DNA of 64,000 bases from Geothrix rubra (lineage in GTDB: Bacteria > Acidobacteriota > Holophagae > Holophagales > Holophagaceae), in NCBI RefSeq assembly GCF_030268065.1, contig NZ_BSDD01000004.1, forward strand, positions 186,001 through 250,000, written 5' to 3'. The translations under genes and the position numbers were made by a program. Shown here in pieces: positions 33,923 through 41,514 of this stretch. The notes beneath the pieces are model-generated. The model saw only the letters and a program-made list of their open reading frames with translations. It searched no databases and was not told the DNA's origin. Within the stretch, counting starts at the first letter, position 1; each line of letters starts with the position of its first letter.

Positions 33923-34959
33923 GGCTGCATCCCCGGGCGCGGCGGCATGACGAACAGGGGCGCCTTCACCGCCTCGTCCCGAAGCTGGCGCCCCGTGTAG
34001 TGGACGAAGACATCGTCCAGGGTGGTGTTCTGCACGCTGAGGGACTTGATCTCGACGCCCATCCGCACGGCCGTCTCCACCAGGTCGGTGGTGGTGCGCG
34101 AACCGTCCGTGCTGAGCACGCGGAACATGGCGGCGCCCTCGTCCTGGACGCTGGTGACGCCCGGGAGGGCAGCCAGGCGTCCGTGCAGATCCTCCGGCGG
34201 CGCCTGGAACTGCACCTCGATGACGTTGTTGCCGGGCACGCTGCGCTTGAGGGCCGCCGGGGTGTCCAGGGCCACCAGCTCGCCGTGGTCCACGATGGCA
34301 ATGCGGTCGCAGAGCCGGTCCGCCTCGTCCATGTAGTGGGTCGTGATGAGGATGGTGAGGCCGCGCTGGGCCTTGAGCTTCCCGAGCATCTCCCACACCG
34401 CCACACGGGAGACGGGATCCAGCCCCGTCGTGGGCTCGTCCAGGAAGAAGATCCGCGGGCTGTGCACCAGGCCCCGGGCGATCTCCAGCCGCCGGCGCAT
34501 GCCCCCGGAGAGCGTGCGGGTCTCGGCGTCCCGCCACTTCGTCAGGTCCACGGCCTCCAGCAGCTCGTCGATGGCCCGCTTCCGCGCCTCCCTGGGCACG
34601 CCGTAGAGCTTGGCGTAGATGGAGAGGTTCTCCTCCACCGTGAGGTTAATGTCGCTGGTGAGGGCCTGGGGGATCACGCCCATGCACCGCCGCGCGGCGT
34701 CGGGCTCCTCCGCCACGTCGTGGCCGTCGATGAACGCCCGGCCCTCGGTGATGGGGATGAGGGTGGTCATCATGCGGATGAGCGTGCTCTTCCCCGCCCC
34801 GTTGGGCCCAAGCAGGCCGAAGACCTCGCCGTCCGCCACCTGGAAGCTCACGCCCTTAACCGCGGTGAAGTCGCCGAAGCGCTTCACGATGCGCTCCACC
34901 TGGATGGCCACCGGTGACGGACTGCCGGCTCCGGAGGGTCGTGGCCGCGCTCCGCTCAC
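33919..34959 (-). CDS. ABC transporter ATP-binding protein (YbhF-like)
   Basis: 346 aa with a single nucleotide-binding domain: Walker A GPNGAGKST, Q-loop IPQALTSDINLTVEENL, signature LSGGMRRRLEIARGL, Walker B IFFLDEPTTGLD, H-loop ITTHYMDEADRL. The C-terminal ~100 residues form the accessory domain of DrrA/YbhF-type exporters. E. coli YbhF has two such domains. GTG start overlaps the HlyD stop (GTGA). Confidence 0.95.
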   Translation of the reverse strand: MSGARPRPSGAGSPSPVAIQVERIVKRFGDFTAVKGVSFQVADGEVFGLLGPNGAGKSTLIRMMTTLIPITEGRAFIDGHDVAEEPDAARRCMGVIPQALTSDINLTVEENLSIYAKLYGVPREARKRAIDELLEAVDLTKWRDAETRTLSGGMRRRLEIARGLVHSPRIFFLDEPTTGLDPVSRVAVWEMLGKLKAQRGLTILITTHYMDEADRLCDRIAIVDHGELVALDTPAALKRSVPGNNVIEVQFQAPPEDLHGRLAALPGVTSVQDEGAAMFRVLSTDGSRTTTDLVETAVRMGVEIKSLSVQNTTLDDVFVHYTGRQLRDEAVKAPLFVMPPRPGMQP

Positions 34960-35936
34960 GGGCGCACCAGCTTCGCCCGGGGGATGAGCACCTCCGCGGT
35001 CATCCCCGGCACGTACCGCTCCCCGGGGTTCGGGATGAGCAGCTTCAGGCGGACGGTCTTGATGTCGCGCTTGATGCGGCTGACATCCCGCTGGGTGGCG
35101 AAGTCGCCCTCCGCCGACTTCACGATCAGCCGACCCTCCACCCGCGCCCCGCTGGGCATGCGCACCGCCACGGCGTCGCCCACTTGCAGGGCGTCGGCCT
35201 GGGTTTCCGGGACGCCGGCGTAGACCCAGGTCTGGGACAGGTCGGTGATCGTGGCGATGGCGCCGCCGGCATTCACCACCTCGCCCTCCCGGGCGGCCAG
35301 CACCGTCACCTTGCCGGAGACCGGCGCCAGCACGCGGGTGTAGCCCACCCGGGTCTCCGCCTGGGCAGTCTGGGCCCGGGCGGCGGCGGCCTGGAGGGTC
35401 CGGGCCTGCGCGGCCCGCAGGGCGGCCTCGGCCGCGGCCACCTGGTCCTTCGCGGCCTGCTCCCGGGCCCGGGCGGCCTTGAGGGCCTCCACGGCGGCAT
35501 CCCGGTCCTGGGCGCTGGCCACGCCCGTGGCCGCGAGGGACACCGTGCGGCCGGTGAGGGCCTCCTGGTTGGTGCGGTTGGCGACCGCCTCCGCCAGGGC
35601 CGCCCGGGAGGCGCTCAGCGTGGCCCGGGCACTGGCCGCGGCCCCGGCGGTGTCGCCCTGGCTGCTGAGGGCCTGGGCCGAGGCGGCGTCCCGGGCCGAG
35701 GCCAGCTCGGCGCTGTCCAGCACGGCCACCAGGTCGCCGGCCTTCACGTCCTGGCCTTCCTGCACCGCGAGGTGGACGATGCGGCCGGCGATGACCGGGC
35801 TCACCGTCACCACGTTGGCATCCACGGTGCCCATGAGCACCAGGTCCGTCGCGCGGTTCGTGGAGAAGAGGTAGTAGCCCAGGGCCCCGAGGGTGAGGAC
35901 GCCGAGCAGGACGAAGATGCGGGTGCGGGGATTCAC
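34956..35936 (-). CDS. HlyD/RND-type membrane fusion protein (YbhG-like)
   Basis: 326 aa periplasmic adaptor. N-terminal membrane anchor (IFVLLGVLTLGALGYYLFST), biotinyl-lipoyl half-motifs VSPVIAGRIVHLAVQEGQDV and VLAPVSGKVTVLAAREGEVV, a long Ala/Arg coiled-coil hairpin (about 75-185), and a C-terminal beta-barrel. Bridges the ABC exporter to an outer-membrane channel; no outer-membrane factor is encoded here. GTG start 10 nt after the TetR gene. Confidence 0.93.
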   Translation of the reverse strand: MNPRTRIFVLLGVLTLGALGYYLFSTNRATDLVLMGTVDANVVTVSPVIAGRIVHLAVQEGQDVKAGDLVAVLDSAELASARDAASAQALSSQGDTAGAAASARATLSASRAALAEAVANRTNQEALTGRTVSLAATGVASAQDRDAAVEALKAARAREQAAKDQVAAAEAALRAAQARTLQAAAARAQTAQAETRVGYTRVLAPVSGKVTVLAAREGEVVNAGGAIATITDLSQTWVYAGVPETQADALQVGDAVAVRMPSGARVEGRLIVKSAEGDFATQRDVSRIKRDIKTVRLKLLIPNPGERYVPGMTAEVLIPRAKLVRP

Positions 35937-35946
35937 GGGAGGGGCC

Positions 35947-36645
35947 TCAGGGTTCGGGGTGGGTGCCGGCGGGTTCGTCCAGGACGGCCCGGGCGGTGCC
36001 CTGTCCGGCCTCCCGGTCTGCGAAGAGGACGGACGCGGCGAGGTCGAGGATGGCCACGCGCCGCCGGGCCAGCATCTCCGGATCGCGGGGATCGCGCCCC
36101 GTGAGCTCGGTGAAGACCGGGGCGGAGAGGAAGTAGAAGACGTTGGCGCCGGTGAGCGACAGAGCGGTCTGGCCCGGGTCCAGCGCCCGGAACTCGCCGC
36201 TGCGCACGCCCTCGTCGAGGGTCCGGCAGACCACGGCATTCAGGGGGCCGAAGTACGCCTGCACCATGCGGGGGACGCTCGCCGACTCTCCGGCCCGGGC
36301 CCGCATCATCTCGTGGCCCAGGACCCGTGCGTAGTCGCGGGAACCGGCCATGCGGTCGAAGTTCGCCAGCACGTAACGGAGCATGCGTTGGCCCGCGGTC
36401 CCCGGCCCCTCCAGGATCCCCAGGTAGTGCTCCTTCAGGCCCGCGAGGATGGCGTCCAGGGCCGCGGCGTAGAGGGCCTGCTTGGTGCCGAAGTAGTAGT
36501 GCAGCAGGGCCTTGTTGACGCCGGCGGCCCGGGCGATGGCGTCCGTCCTCGCCCCGGCCTCGCCCCGGGCCGCGAACTCGGCGATGGCCGCCCGGAGGAG
36601 GGCGCCGCGGGCATCATCGGGACGGGCGGAAAGGGAGGTGGCCAC
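35947..36645 (-). CDS. TetR family repressor (CecR/YbiH-like)
   Basis: 232 aa. N-terminal helix-turn-helix: LLRAAIAEFAARGEAGARTD, AIARAAGVNKALLHYYFGTK. The C-terminal ligand domain resembles CecR (DUF1956). It heads the HlyD/ABC operon, the same order as cecR-ybhGFSR in E. coli. No Shine-Dalgarno, and the GTG start is less certain than the gene itself. Tandem operator repeats lie just upstream, so it is probably autoregulated. Confidence 0.88.
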   Translation of the reverse strand: MATSLSARPDDARGALLRAAIAEFAARGEAGARTDAIARAAGVNKALLHYYFGTKQALYAAALDAILAGLKEHYLGILEGPGTAGQRMLRYVLANFDRMAGSRDYARVLGHEMMRARAGESASVPRMVQAYFGPLNAVVCRTLDEGVRSGEFRALDPGQTALSLTGANVFYFLSAPVFTELTGRDPRDPEMLARRRVAILDLAASVLFADREAGQGTARAVLDEPAGTHPEP

Positions 36646-36651
36646 CGGTTC

Positions 36652-36677
36652 AACCAAACAGTTAAACCAAATAGTTA
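36652..36677 (-). promoter_or_regulatory. Tandem TetR operator
   Basis: Two head-to-tail 13-bp copies, AACCAAACAGTTA (36652-36664) and AACCAAATAGTTA (36665-36677), differing by one base and each having AAC/GTT ends. They lie directly before the repressor start, inside the AT-rich promoter of the operon. Binding would cover the promoter. Confidence 0.75.
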
Positions 36678-36719
36678 ATTCGAAGGCTGCTTCTGTCAAG
36701 CGGCCTGTGGCCGCCCGGA

Positions 36720-38744
36720 TCAACCGACGGGGGGCGAGGCCCCCAGGATCCGTTCGACGGTTCCCAGGGCTGCCGTCGAGCCGCTGAGGGCGAGCAGATC
36801 GCCCACCTCCAGCCGGGCCTCGGGCAGGGGCTCCAGGAGGCGGCCGTCCCGCAGCAGGGCGACCAGGACCACCCCGGCCTGGCCTGCGAGGTCGAGTTCC
36901 CCCAGGCTCCGCCCCATGGAGGGACACCGGGGGCCGACCCGCAGGGTGCGCCAGCCCCCCTCGACCACGGCAGGTCCCGACGCCGGGGGCGCCTCCCAGG
37001 GATCCCGGGCGCCCTCGGCCATCCACTCGGGGCCCGCCTCCAGTTCCCGCTGGAGGCGCTGCGCCCGGCGCCAGAGCAGGAGGGGCAGGGCCAGCAGGAG
37101 GAACACGGCGAGGGCCCCCAGGGAGGCCAGGGGCAACAGGGCCTGGATCGCGGCCAGCACGGGCAGGCCCGCCAGGAGCAGGGCCGCGGCCCGGAGACCG
37201 CCCCGGAAGGCCCGGCGCAGGACGGGTCGGGTCCCCAGGGCCCCGGCTCCCGGCAGGTCCAGGAGGGACTCGGCCAGGATCCGGCTCCAGAGGAGGATCC
37301 GACGGAGGAGGAGGGCGGCCACCCCCGCCGCCGCCAGGAGCACGATCCCCTGGGCCAGGGCGTGGCTGAAGGCCCCGTGCCCCTCCAGCCAGCCCGTGCC
37401 GGAGCGGAGGAGGCGGGGGGCCAGGACCGCCATGGCCCCCAGGCCGCCTCCGTCCAGGAGCAGGTGGAGGAAGGCCCGCCGGACCCCGGCGCCGGGGGCC
37501 TTGCGGAGGGCCGGGGTCTTCAGGGTGCGGGCCCAGGACTGGTAGAGGGTCAGGTAGGTGCGCAGGGGACCCGTGAGCCGGCGTTCCAGGGCCTCGGCGG
37601 CGGGTTCTCCGGCGGAGAGCAGGGCCGGCGTGGTCAGGGCCGTGGCCACGCAGACCGCCGCCAGCAGGGCGTACCGGGAGGGGTCCACCACCCCCAGGGC
37701 CGTGCCGGCCCCCAGGAGGATGAAGCCGAACTCCCCCACCTGGCCCAGGGCCAGGCCCGAGCGCAGGCCCAGGCCCGGCGGCAGGCCCGCCAGGGTGGCA
37801 CCGAGGGTGACCGAGAGGGCGTTGAGGGTGATCACCAGGCCCGTGAACAGCAGCACCAGCGGCCAGTCGCGGAGGATGACCGCCGGTTCCATGAGCATGC
37901 CCACGGCCACGAAGAACATGGCCGCGAAGAGGTCGCGCAGGGGGTGGATCAGGTGCTCGACGTTGCGGCTCCGGCCGGATTCGCACACCAGCATCCCCGC
38001 CACGAAGGCCCCCATGGCCACCGAGAAGCCCGCCCAGGCCGCGAGCTGGGCCAGGCCGAAGCAGAGCCCCGCAGAGACCACCAGCAGCACCTCGCTGCGG
38101 GCGTGGTCCGCCACCCAGCGGACGGCGGGCGGCACCAGCCAACGCCCCGCCGCCAGCAGCAGGGCCAGGAAGGCGGCCAGCCGGAGAAGCGTGCCCCCGA
38201 TGGTCCCCAGGCTGGGGCCGCCCAGGGAGGCGGCGGCCGTGAGGCCCGCCAGGAGGAGCACCGCGTGGAGGTCCTCCACCAGCAGGACGCCCAGCACGGT
38301 CTCCTTCAGCGGGCCGCGGATGTCCCGCTCGTCGAAAAGCTTCGCCAGGATCATGGTCGAGGCGATGGAGAGGCTGGCCCCGAAGAAGGCGCTCTCCAGG
38401 GGAGACCAGCCCAGGAGACGGGCCACCAGGAAGCCCGCCACCAGGAGCGTGCCCACCTGCAGGGTGCCCACCAGGAGGGCCGTGGGGCCGGCCCGGAAGA
38501 GGCGCTGGAGGCTGAACTCCAGGCCGATGGAGAACATGAGCAGGATGACGCCCAGCTCGCCCATGATGCGCACGTTGGCCAGATCCGCCACGAGGGGCAC
38601 GGGCACGTGGGGTCCCACGATCATGCCCGCCAGGAGGTAGCCCAGCACCGCCGGGAGGCGGAGGCGCTGGAAGAGCACGGAGGTGAGCGAGGCCACCCCC
38701 AGCACCACCGCCAGGTCCACGAGGAGCCGGGGATGGGCTTCCAT
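36720..38744 (-). CDS. CPA2 family cation/proton antiporter with C-terminal TrkA-C domain
   Basis: 674 aa. About twelve or more helices, with the antiporter core (GELGVILLMFSIGLEFSLQR, LSIASTMILAKL, LLVEDLHAVLLLAG, FSVAMGAFVAGMLVCES, FFVAVGMLM). After the antiporter part comes a further hydrophobic block and a soluble TrkA-C/RCK_C domain (about 590-670: GRSLGELDLAGQAGVVLVALLRD). Likely K+ or Na+ efflux. Eleven nt downstream of the K+ channel gene on the same strand. Confidence 0.88.
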   Translation of the reverse strand: MEAHPRLLVDLAVVLGVASLTSVLFQRLRLPAVLGYLLAGMIVGPHVPVPLVADLANVRIMGELGVILLMFSIGLEFSLQRLFRAGPTALLVGTLQVGTLLVAGFLVARLLGWSPLESAFFGASLSIASTMILAKLFDERDIRGPLKETVLGVLLVEDLHAVLLLAGLTAAASLGGPSLGTIGGTLLRLAAFLALLLAAGRWLVPPAVRWVADHARSEVLLVVSAGLCFGLAQLAAWAGFSVAMGAFVAGMLVCESGRSRNVEHLIHPLRDLFAAMFFVAVGMLMEPAVILRDWPLVLLFTGLVITLNALSVTLGATLAGLPPGLGLRSGLALGQVGEFGFILLGAGTALGVVDPSRYALLAAVCVATALTTPALLSAGEPAAEALERRLTGPLRTYLTLYQSWARTLKTPALRKAPGAGVRRAFLHLLLDGGGLGAMAVLAPRLLRSGTGWLEGHGAFSHALAQGIVLLAAAGVAALLLRRILLWSRILAESLLDLPGAGALGTRPVLRRAFRGGLRAAALLLAGLPVLAAIQALLPLASLGALAVFLLLALPLLLWRRAQRLQRELEAGPEWMAEGARDPWEAPPASGPAVVEGGWRTLRVGPRCPSMGRSLGELDLAGQAGVVLVALLRDGRLLEPLPEARLEVGDLLALSGSTAALGTVERILGASPPVG

Positions 38745-38755
38745 GCCGTCGATCC

Positions 38756-39799
38756 TCAGGCGCCCTGGGCCAGGCGGGTGAGGGTCTCCAGGGCATCGGC
38801 GGGGCCCATCACCAGCAGCTCGTCCCCGGCCTGGAAGCGCTCGTCGCCGGAGGGGTTGAACTGCAGGCCGGCACCGGGATGCACCAGGCCCACCAGGAGC
38901 GAGCCGGTGGCGTGGCGCAGGCGGGCCTCTCGGAGGGTCTGCCCCACCAGGGCGGAGCCCCGGGCGATGGCGATGCGCTCCAGGCCCAGCTCCAGCTGCT
39001 GCTGCTGGAGCACCACGTCGAAGAAGTTCATCATCTCGGGCGTGAGCAGCAGGGCGGCCATGCGGCGGCCCCCGATCTCGTAGGGGCTCACGATGTGGTC
39101 GGCCCCGGCGGCCCGGAGCTGGCGTTCGGTGCCCAGCTTGGCGCTGCGGGCCACCACGGGCAGGTCGGGGCGGATCTGCTTCACGGTGAGGGTGACCAGC
39201 ACGTTGTCCGCGTCCGTGGTCAGCGCCGTGATGAGGCCCCGGGCCCGCCGGATGCCCGCGCGTTCGAGGATGAGCTCCTCCATGGCGTTGCCGTAGAGGA
39301 TGAGTTCGCCGGCGAAGCGGGGGCTGCGGCCCTTGGTCTCGTCCTGCTCGATGATGACGAAGGGGACGCCGGCCTTCTTCAGCTCCCAGGCGGCCTGGAA
39401 GCCCATCTTGCCGAAGCCGCAGACGATGATGTGGTCCTTGAGTTCGTCCAGGCGCTTTTCCATGCGGCGCTCCATCAAGTAGCCCCGGAGATCCCCCTCC
39501 AGGAGGAGGGCCGTGAGGTTGGACAGGGCGTAGGTGGCCACGCCGAGGCCGGTGACGAGGTAGAAGATCGTGAACAGCTTGGTCCAGGTGTTGACCTCGC
39601 CCATCTCCCGGAAACCCACCGTGAACAAGGTGGTGATGGCCATGTAGAAGCTGTCGAGGGGATTGAGGTGGGCCAGCAGGTGGTAGCCCACGGCCCCCGC
39701 CAGCAGCACGGCGAAGAGCAGGAGCAGGGCGTTCCGCAGGCGCCGGAGGGGGCCGTCCTGCTCGGCCGGCCCGGGGGGGAAGGGTTTCGACAAGCCCAC
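38756..39799 (-). CDS. Two-helix potassium channel with RCK domains
   Basis: 347 aa. Two membrane helices (about 22-42 and 72-92) flank a pore helix and the filter TVGFREMGEV (60-69). Then RCK_N with a Rossmann site (HIIVCGFGKMGFQAAWELKK; FVIIEQDE; LILYGNAMEE) and RCK_C at the end (ALVGQTLREARLR...). In the canonical filter TVG(Y/F)G the fifth residue is Gly; here it is Arg64. GTG start, 1 nt after the thioesterase stop. Probably regulates K+ flow together with the adjacent antiporter. Confidence 0.88.
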   Translation of the reverse strand: MGLSKPFPPGPAEQDGPLRRLRNALLLLFAVLLAGAVGYHLLAHLNPLDSFYMAITTLFTVGFREMGEVNTWTKLFTIFYLVTGLGVATYALSNLTALLLEGDLRGYLMERRMEKRLDELKDHIIVCGFGKMGFQAAWELKKAGVPFVIIEQDETKGRSPRFAGELILYGNAMEELILERAGIRRARGLITALTTDADNVLVTLTVKQIRPDLPVVARSAKLGTERQLRAAGADHIVSPYEIGGRRMAALLLTPEMMNFFDVVLQQQQLELGLERIAIARGSALVGQTLREARLRHATGSLLVGLVHPGAGLQFNPSGDERFQAGDELLVMGPADALETLTRLAQGA

Positions 39800-39800
39800 G

Positions 39801-40244
39801 TCAGCCCCCGAGGCCGGGCTTGATGGCGAAGTAGGCCGTGCAGAGCGACACGGGCTGGCCGCCGCAGGACAGCCGGCACTCCAGCACCGCCCCGCGGTTG
39901 GAGAGCCGGACGACCTGGGCCTCGCCGGTCACCTCGCCGCGGGCCGGCTCCAGGTAGCGGATGTGGAGGTCGGAGGTGGCGAAGGGCATGGCCCCGTCGA
40001 AGGCGGTGCTCAGGGCCAGGGCGGAGACCATGTCCGCCATGGTGGCCAGCACGCCACCGTTGATGTTCCCCCGGGAGCCGTTGACCACCGCGGGCGTGGA
40101 GGGCAGGCGCATGGTGGCCACGCCCGGCGCCACGGATTCGATGGTCAGTCCCCAGTCCTTGATCAGCGGCCAGGGGTGGAACCGCGCACGCAGCCGCTCC
40201 AGGAGATCCGGAGCGAGTGTCTCGGGGATCTGGGGCTTGGCCAT
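39801..40244 (-). CDS. PaaI-type hotdog thioesterase
   Basis: 147 aa, hotdog fold: PSTPAVVNGSRGNINGGVLA, ADMVSALALSTAF, ATSDLHIRYLEPARGEVTGE. The HxGG/NGG region with Asn and Gly is typical of acyl-CoA thioesterases of the PaaI group. A TACACT box lies 5 nt before the ATG, consistent with a leaderless mRNA. Substrate unknown. Confidence 0.88.
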   Translation of the reverse strand: MAKPQIPETLAPDLLERLRARFHPWPLIKDWGLTIESVAPGVATMRLPSTPAVVNGSRGNINGGVLATMADMVSALALSTAFDGAMPFATSDLHIRYLEPARGEVTGEAQVVRLSNRGAVLECRLSCGGQPVSLCTAYFAIKPGLGG

Positions 40245-40278
40245 GCTCCAGTGTAGCGGGCCGCCGCCCGGCGCGGGA

Positions 40279-41316
40279 TCAGAGCCCGAGCTGCCCCTGG
40301 AGGGCCTTCGCCATGTCCTGGAAGACCTTGGTCTGGGGGCTGTCGGGATGGGCGGCCACCAGCGGCTGGCCGCTGTCCCCGCCCTCCCGGATCGCCAGGT
40401 CGATGGGGACTTCGCCCAGGAAGGGGAGCTTCATGCGGGTGGCCGCGTCGCGCACGCCGCCGTGGCCGAAGATCTGGGTCTCCTGGCCGCAGCCGGGGCA
40501 GATGAAGCTGCTCATGTTCTCGATGATGCCCACCACGGGCACCTTCACCGTGCCGAACATCCCGATGGCCTTCTTGGCGTCGAGGAAGGCCACGTCCTGG
40601 GGGGTGCTGACGATGACGGCGCCGTCCACCTGGGCGTTCTGGATGAGCGTGAGCTGGGTGTCGCCGGTGCCGGGGGGCAGGTCGATGAAGAGCACGTCCA
40701 GGTCGCCCCAGGCCACGTCCTTCAGGAACTGCTGGAGGGCCTTGTTGAGCATGGCGCCGCGCCAGATGACGGGCCGGTCCTCCTCGATGAGGAGGCCCAT
40801 GGACATGACCCGCACCCCGAACTTCTCCAGGGGCATGATCTGGCCGTCCGGCGTGCCCAGGGGCGAGTCCTTCAAGCCCAGCATCATGGGGATGGAGGGG
40901 CCGTAGATGTCCGAATCCAGCAGGCCCACCTTGAGCCCCCGCTGGGCCATGGCGATGGCGAGGTTGGCGGTGACGGTGCTCTTGCCCACGCCCCCCTTGC
41001 CCGAGCCCACCACCACACAGCGCTTGATGCCCGGGATGAGGTTCTTGAACTCCACCGAGGCGGTCTTCTCCCAGGCGATCTCCACATCCACGGCCTCGAC
41101 GCCGGCCTGGTTGAGGATGAGCTCCTCCAGGGCCTGCTTCATGACCTGCTCCCGGTCCTGGTAGGCATCCACCATCTGGAGCATGACGGTGACCCGGCCC
41201 TCGTTCACGTCGATGCCCTTCACCGCCTTCAGCGCCACCAGCGTGGCGCTGGTGCCGGGCACCTGGTAGCTGTTGAGGACATCGAACAGGGCGGCGCGGC
41301 TGATCTTCGGGCTCAT
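40279..41316 (-). CDS. mrp: Mrp/ApbC/NBP35-type P-loop Fe-S carrier
   Basis: 345 aa. An N-terminal MIP18/DUF59 domain (about 1-85) followed by a deviant Walker A GSGKGGVGKST (104-114), LLDSDIYGPSIPMMLG, DLPPGTGDTQLTL and the CPGC cluster-binding motif. Carries or assembles [4Fe-4S] clusters. GGAGAG precedes the ATG. Confidence 0.95.
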   Translation of the reverse strand: MSPKISRAALFDVLNSYQVPGTSATLVALKAVKGIDVNEGRVTVMLQMVDAYQDREQVMKQALEELILNQAGVEAVDVEIAWEKTASVEFKNLIPGIKRCVVVGSGKGGVGKSTVTANLAIAMAQRGLKVGLLDSDIYGPSIPMMLGLKDSPLGTPDGQIMPLEKFGVRVMSMGLLIEEDRPVIWRGAMLNKALQQFLKDVAWGDLDVLFIDLPPGTGDTQLTLIQNAQVDGAVIVSTPQDVAFLDAKKAIGMFGTVKVPVVGIIENMSSFICPGCGQETQIFGHGGVRDAATRMKLPFLGEVPIDLAIREGGDSGQPLVAAHPDSPQTKVFQDMAKALQGQLGL

Positions 41317-41380
41317 GCGGCTCTCCAGCCCCCCAGTGTGCCACGGGGGGATGGGCGTCGGAACAGGCGCCTAAGGATCA

Positions 41381-41492
41381 CCACGAAGGGCGCGAAGAGA
41401 AGGCGCAAGGACACGAAGGCAGGCCTGGATGACCCTGCGGTCGGCCCTTTGCGGACTTGGTGCGCCCGGAGGGCCCTTGGTGTCCTTCGTGG
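41381..41492. repeat. Second long palindromic intergenic element
   Basis: Left arm CCACGAAGGGCGCGAAGAGA (from 41381), continuing AAGGCGCAAGGACACGAAGG; right arm CCTTGGTGTCCTTCGTGG (41475-41492). The outer 9 bp are perfectly paired. It shares the GCGAAGGA/ACGAAGGA motif with the element at 12992-13089, and also sits between a stop codon (ppk) and the next gene start (mrp) on the minus strand. Confidence 0.7.
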
Positions 41493-41514
41493 GGGGCCTT
41501 TGTCGTTCCGGGTC

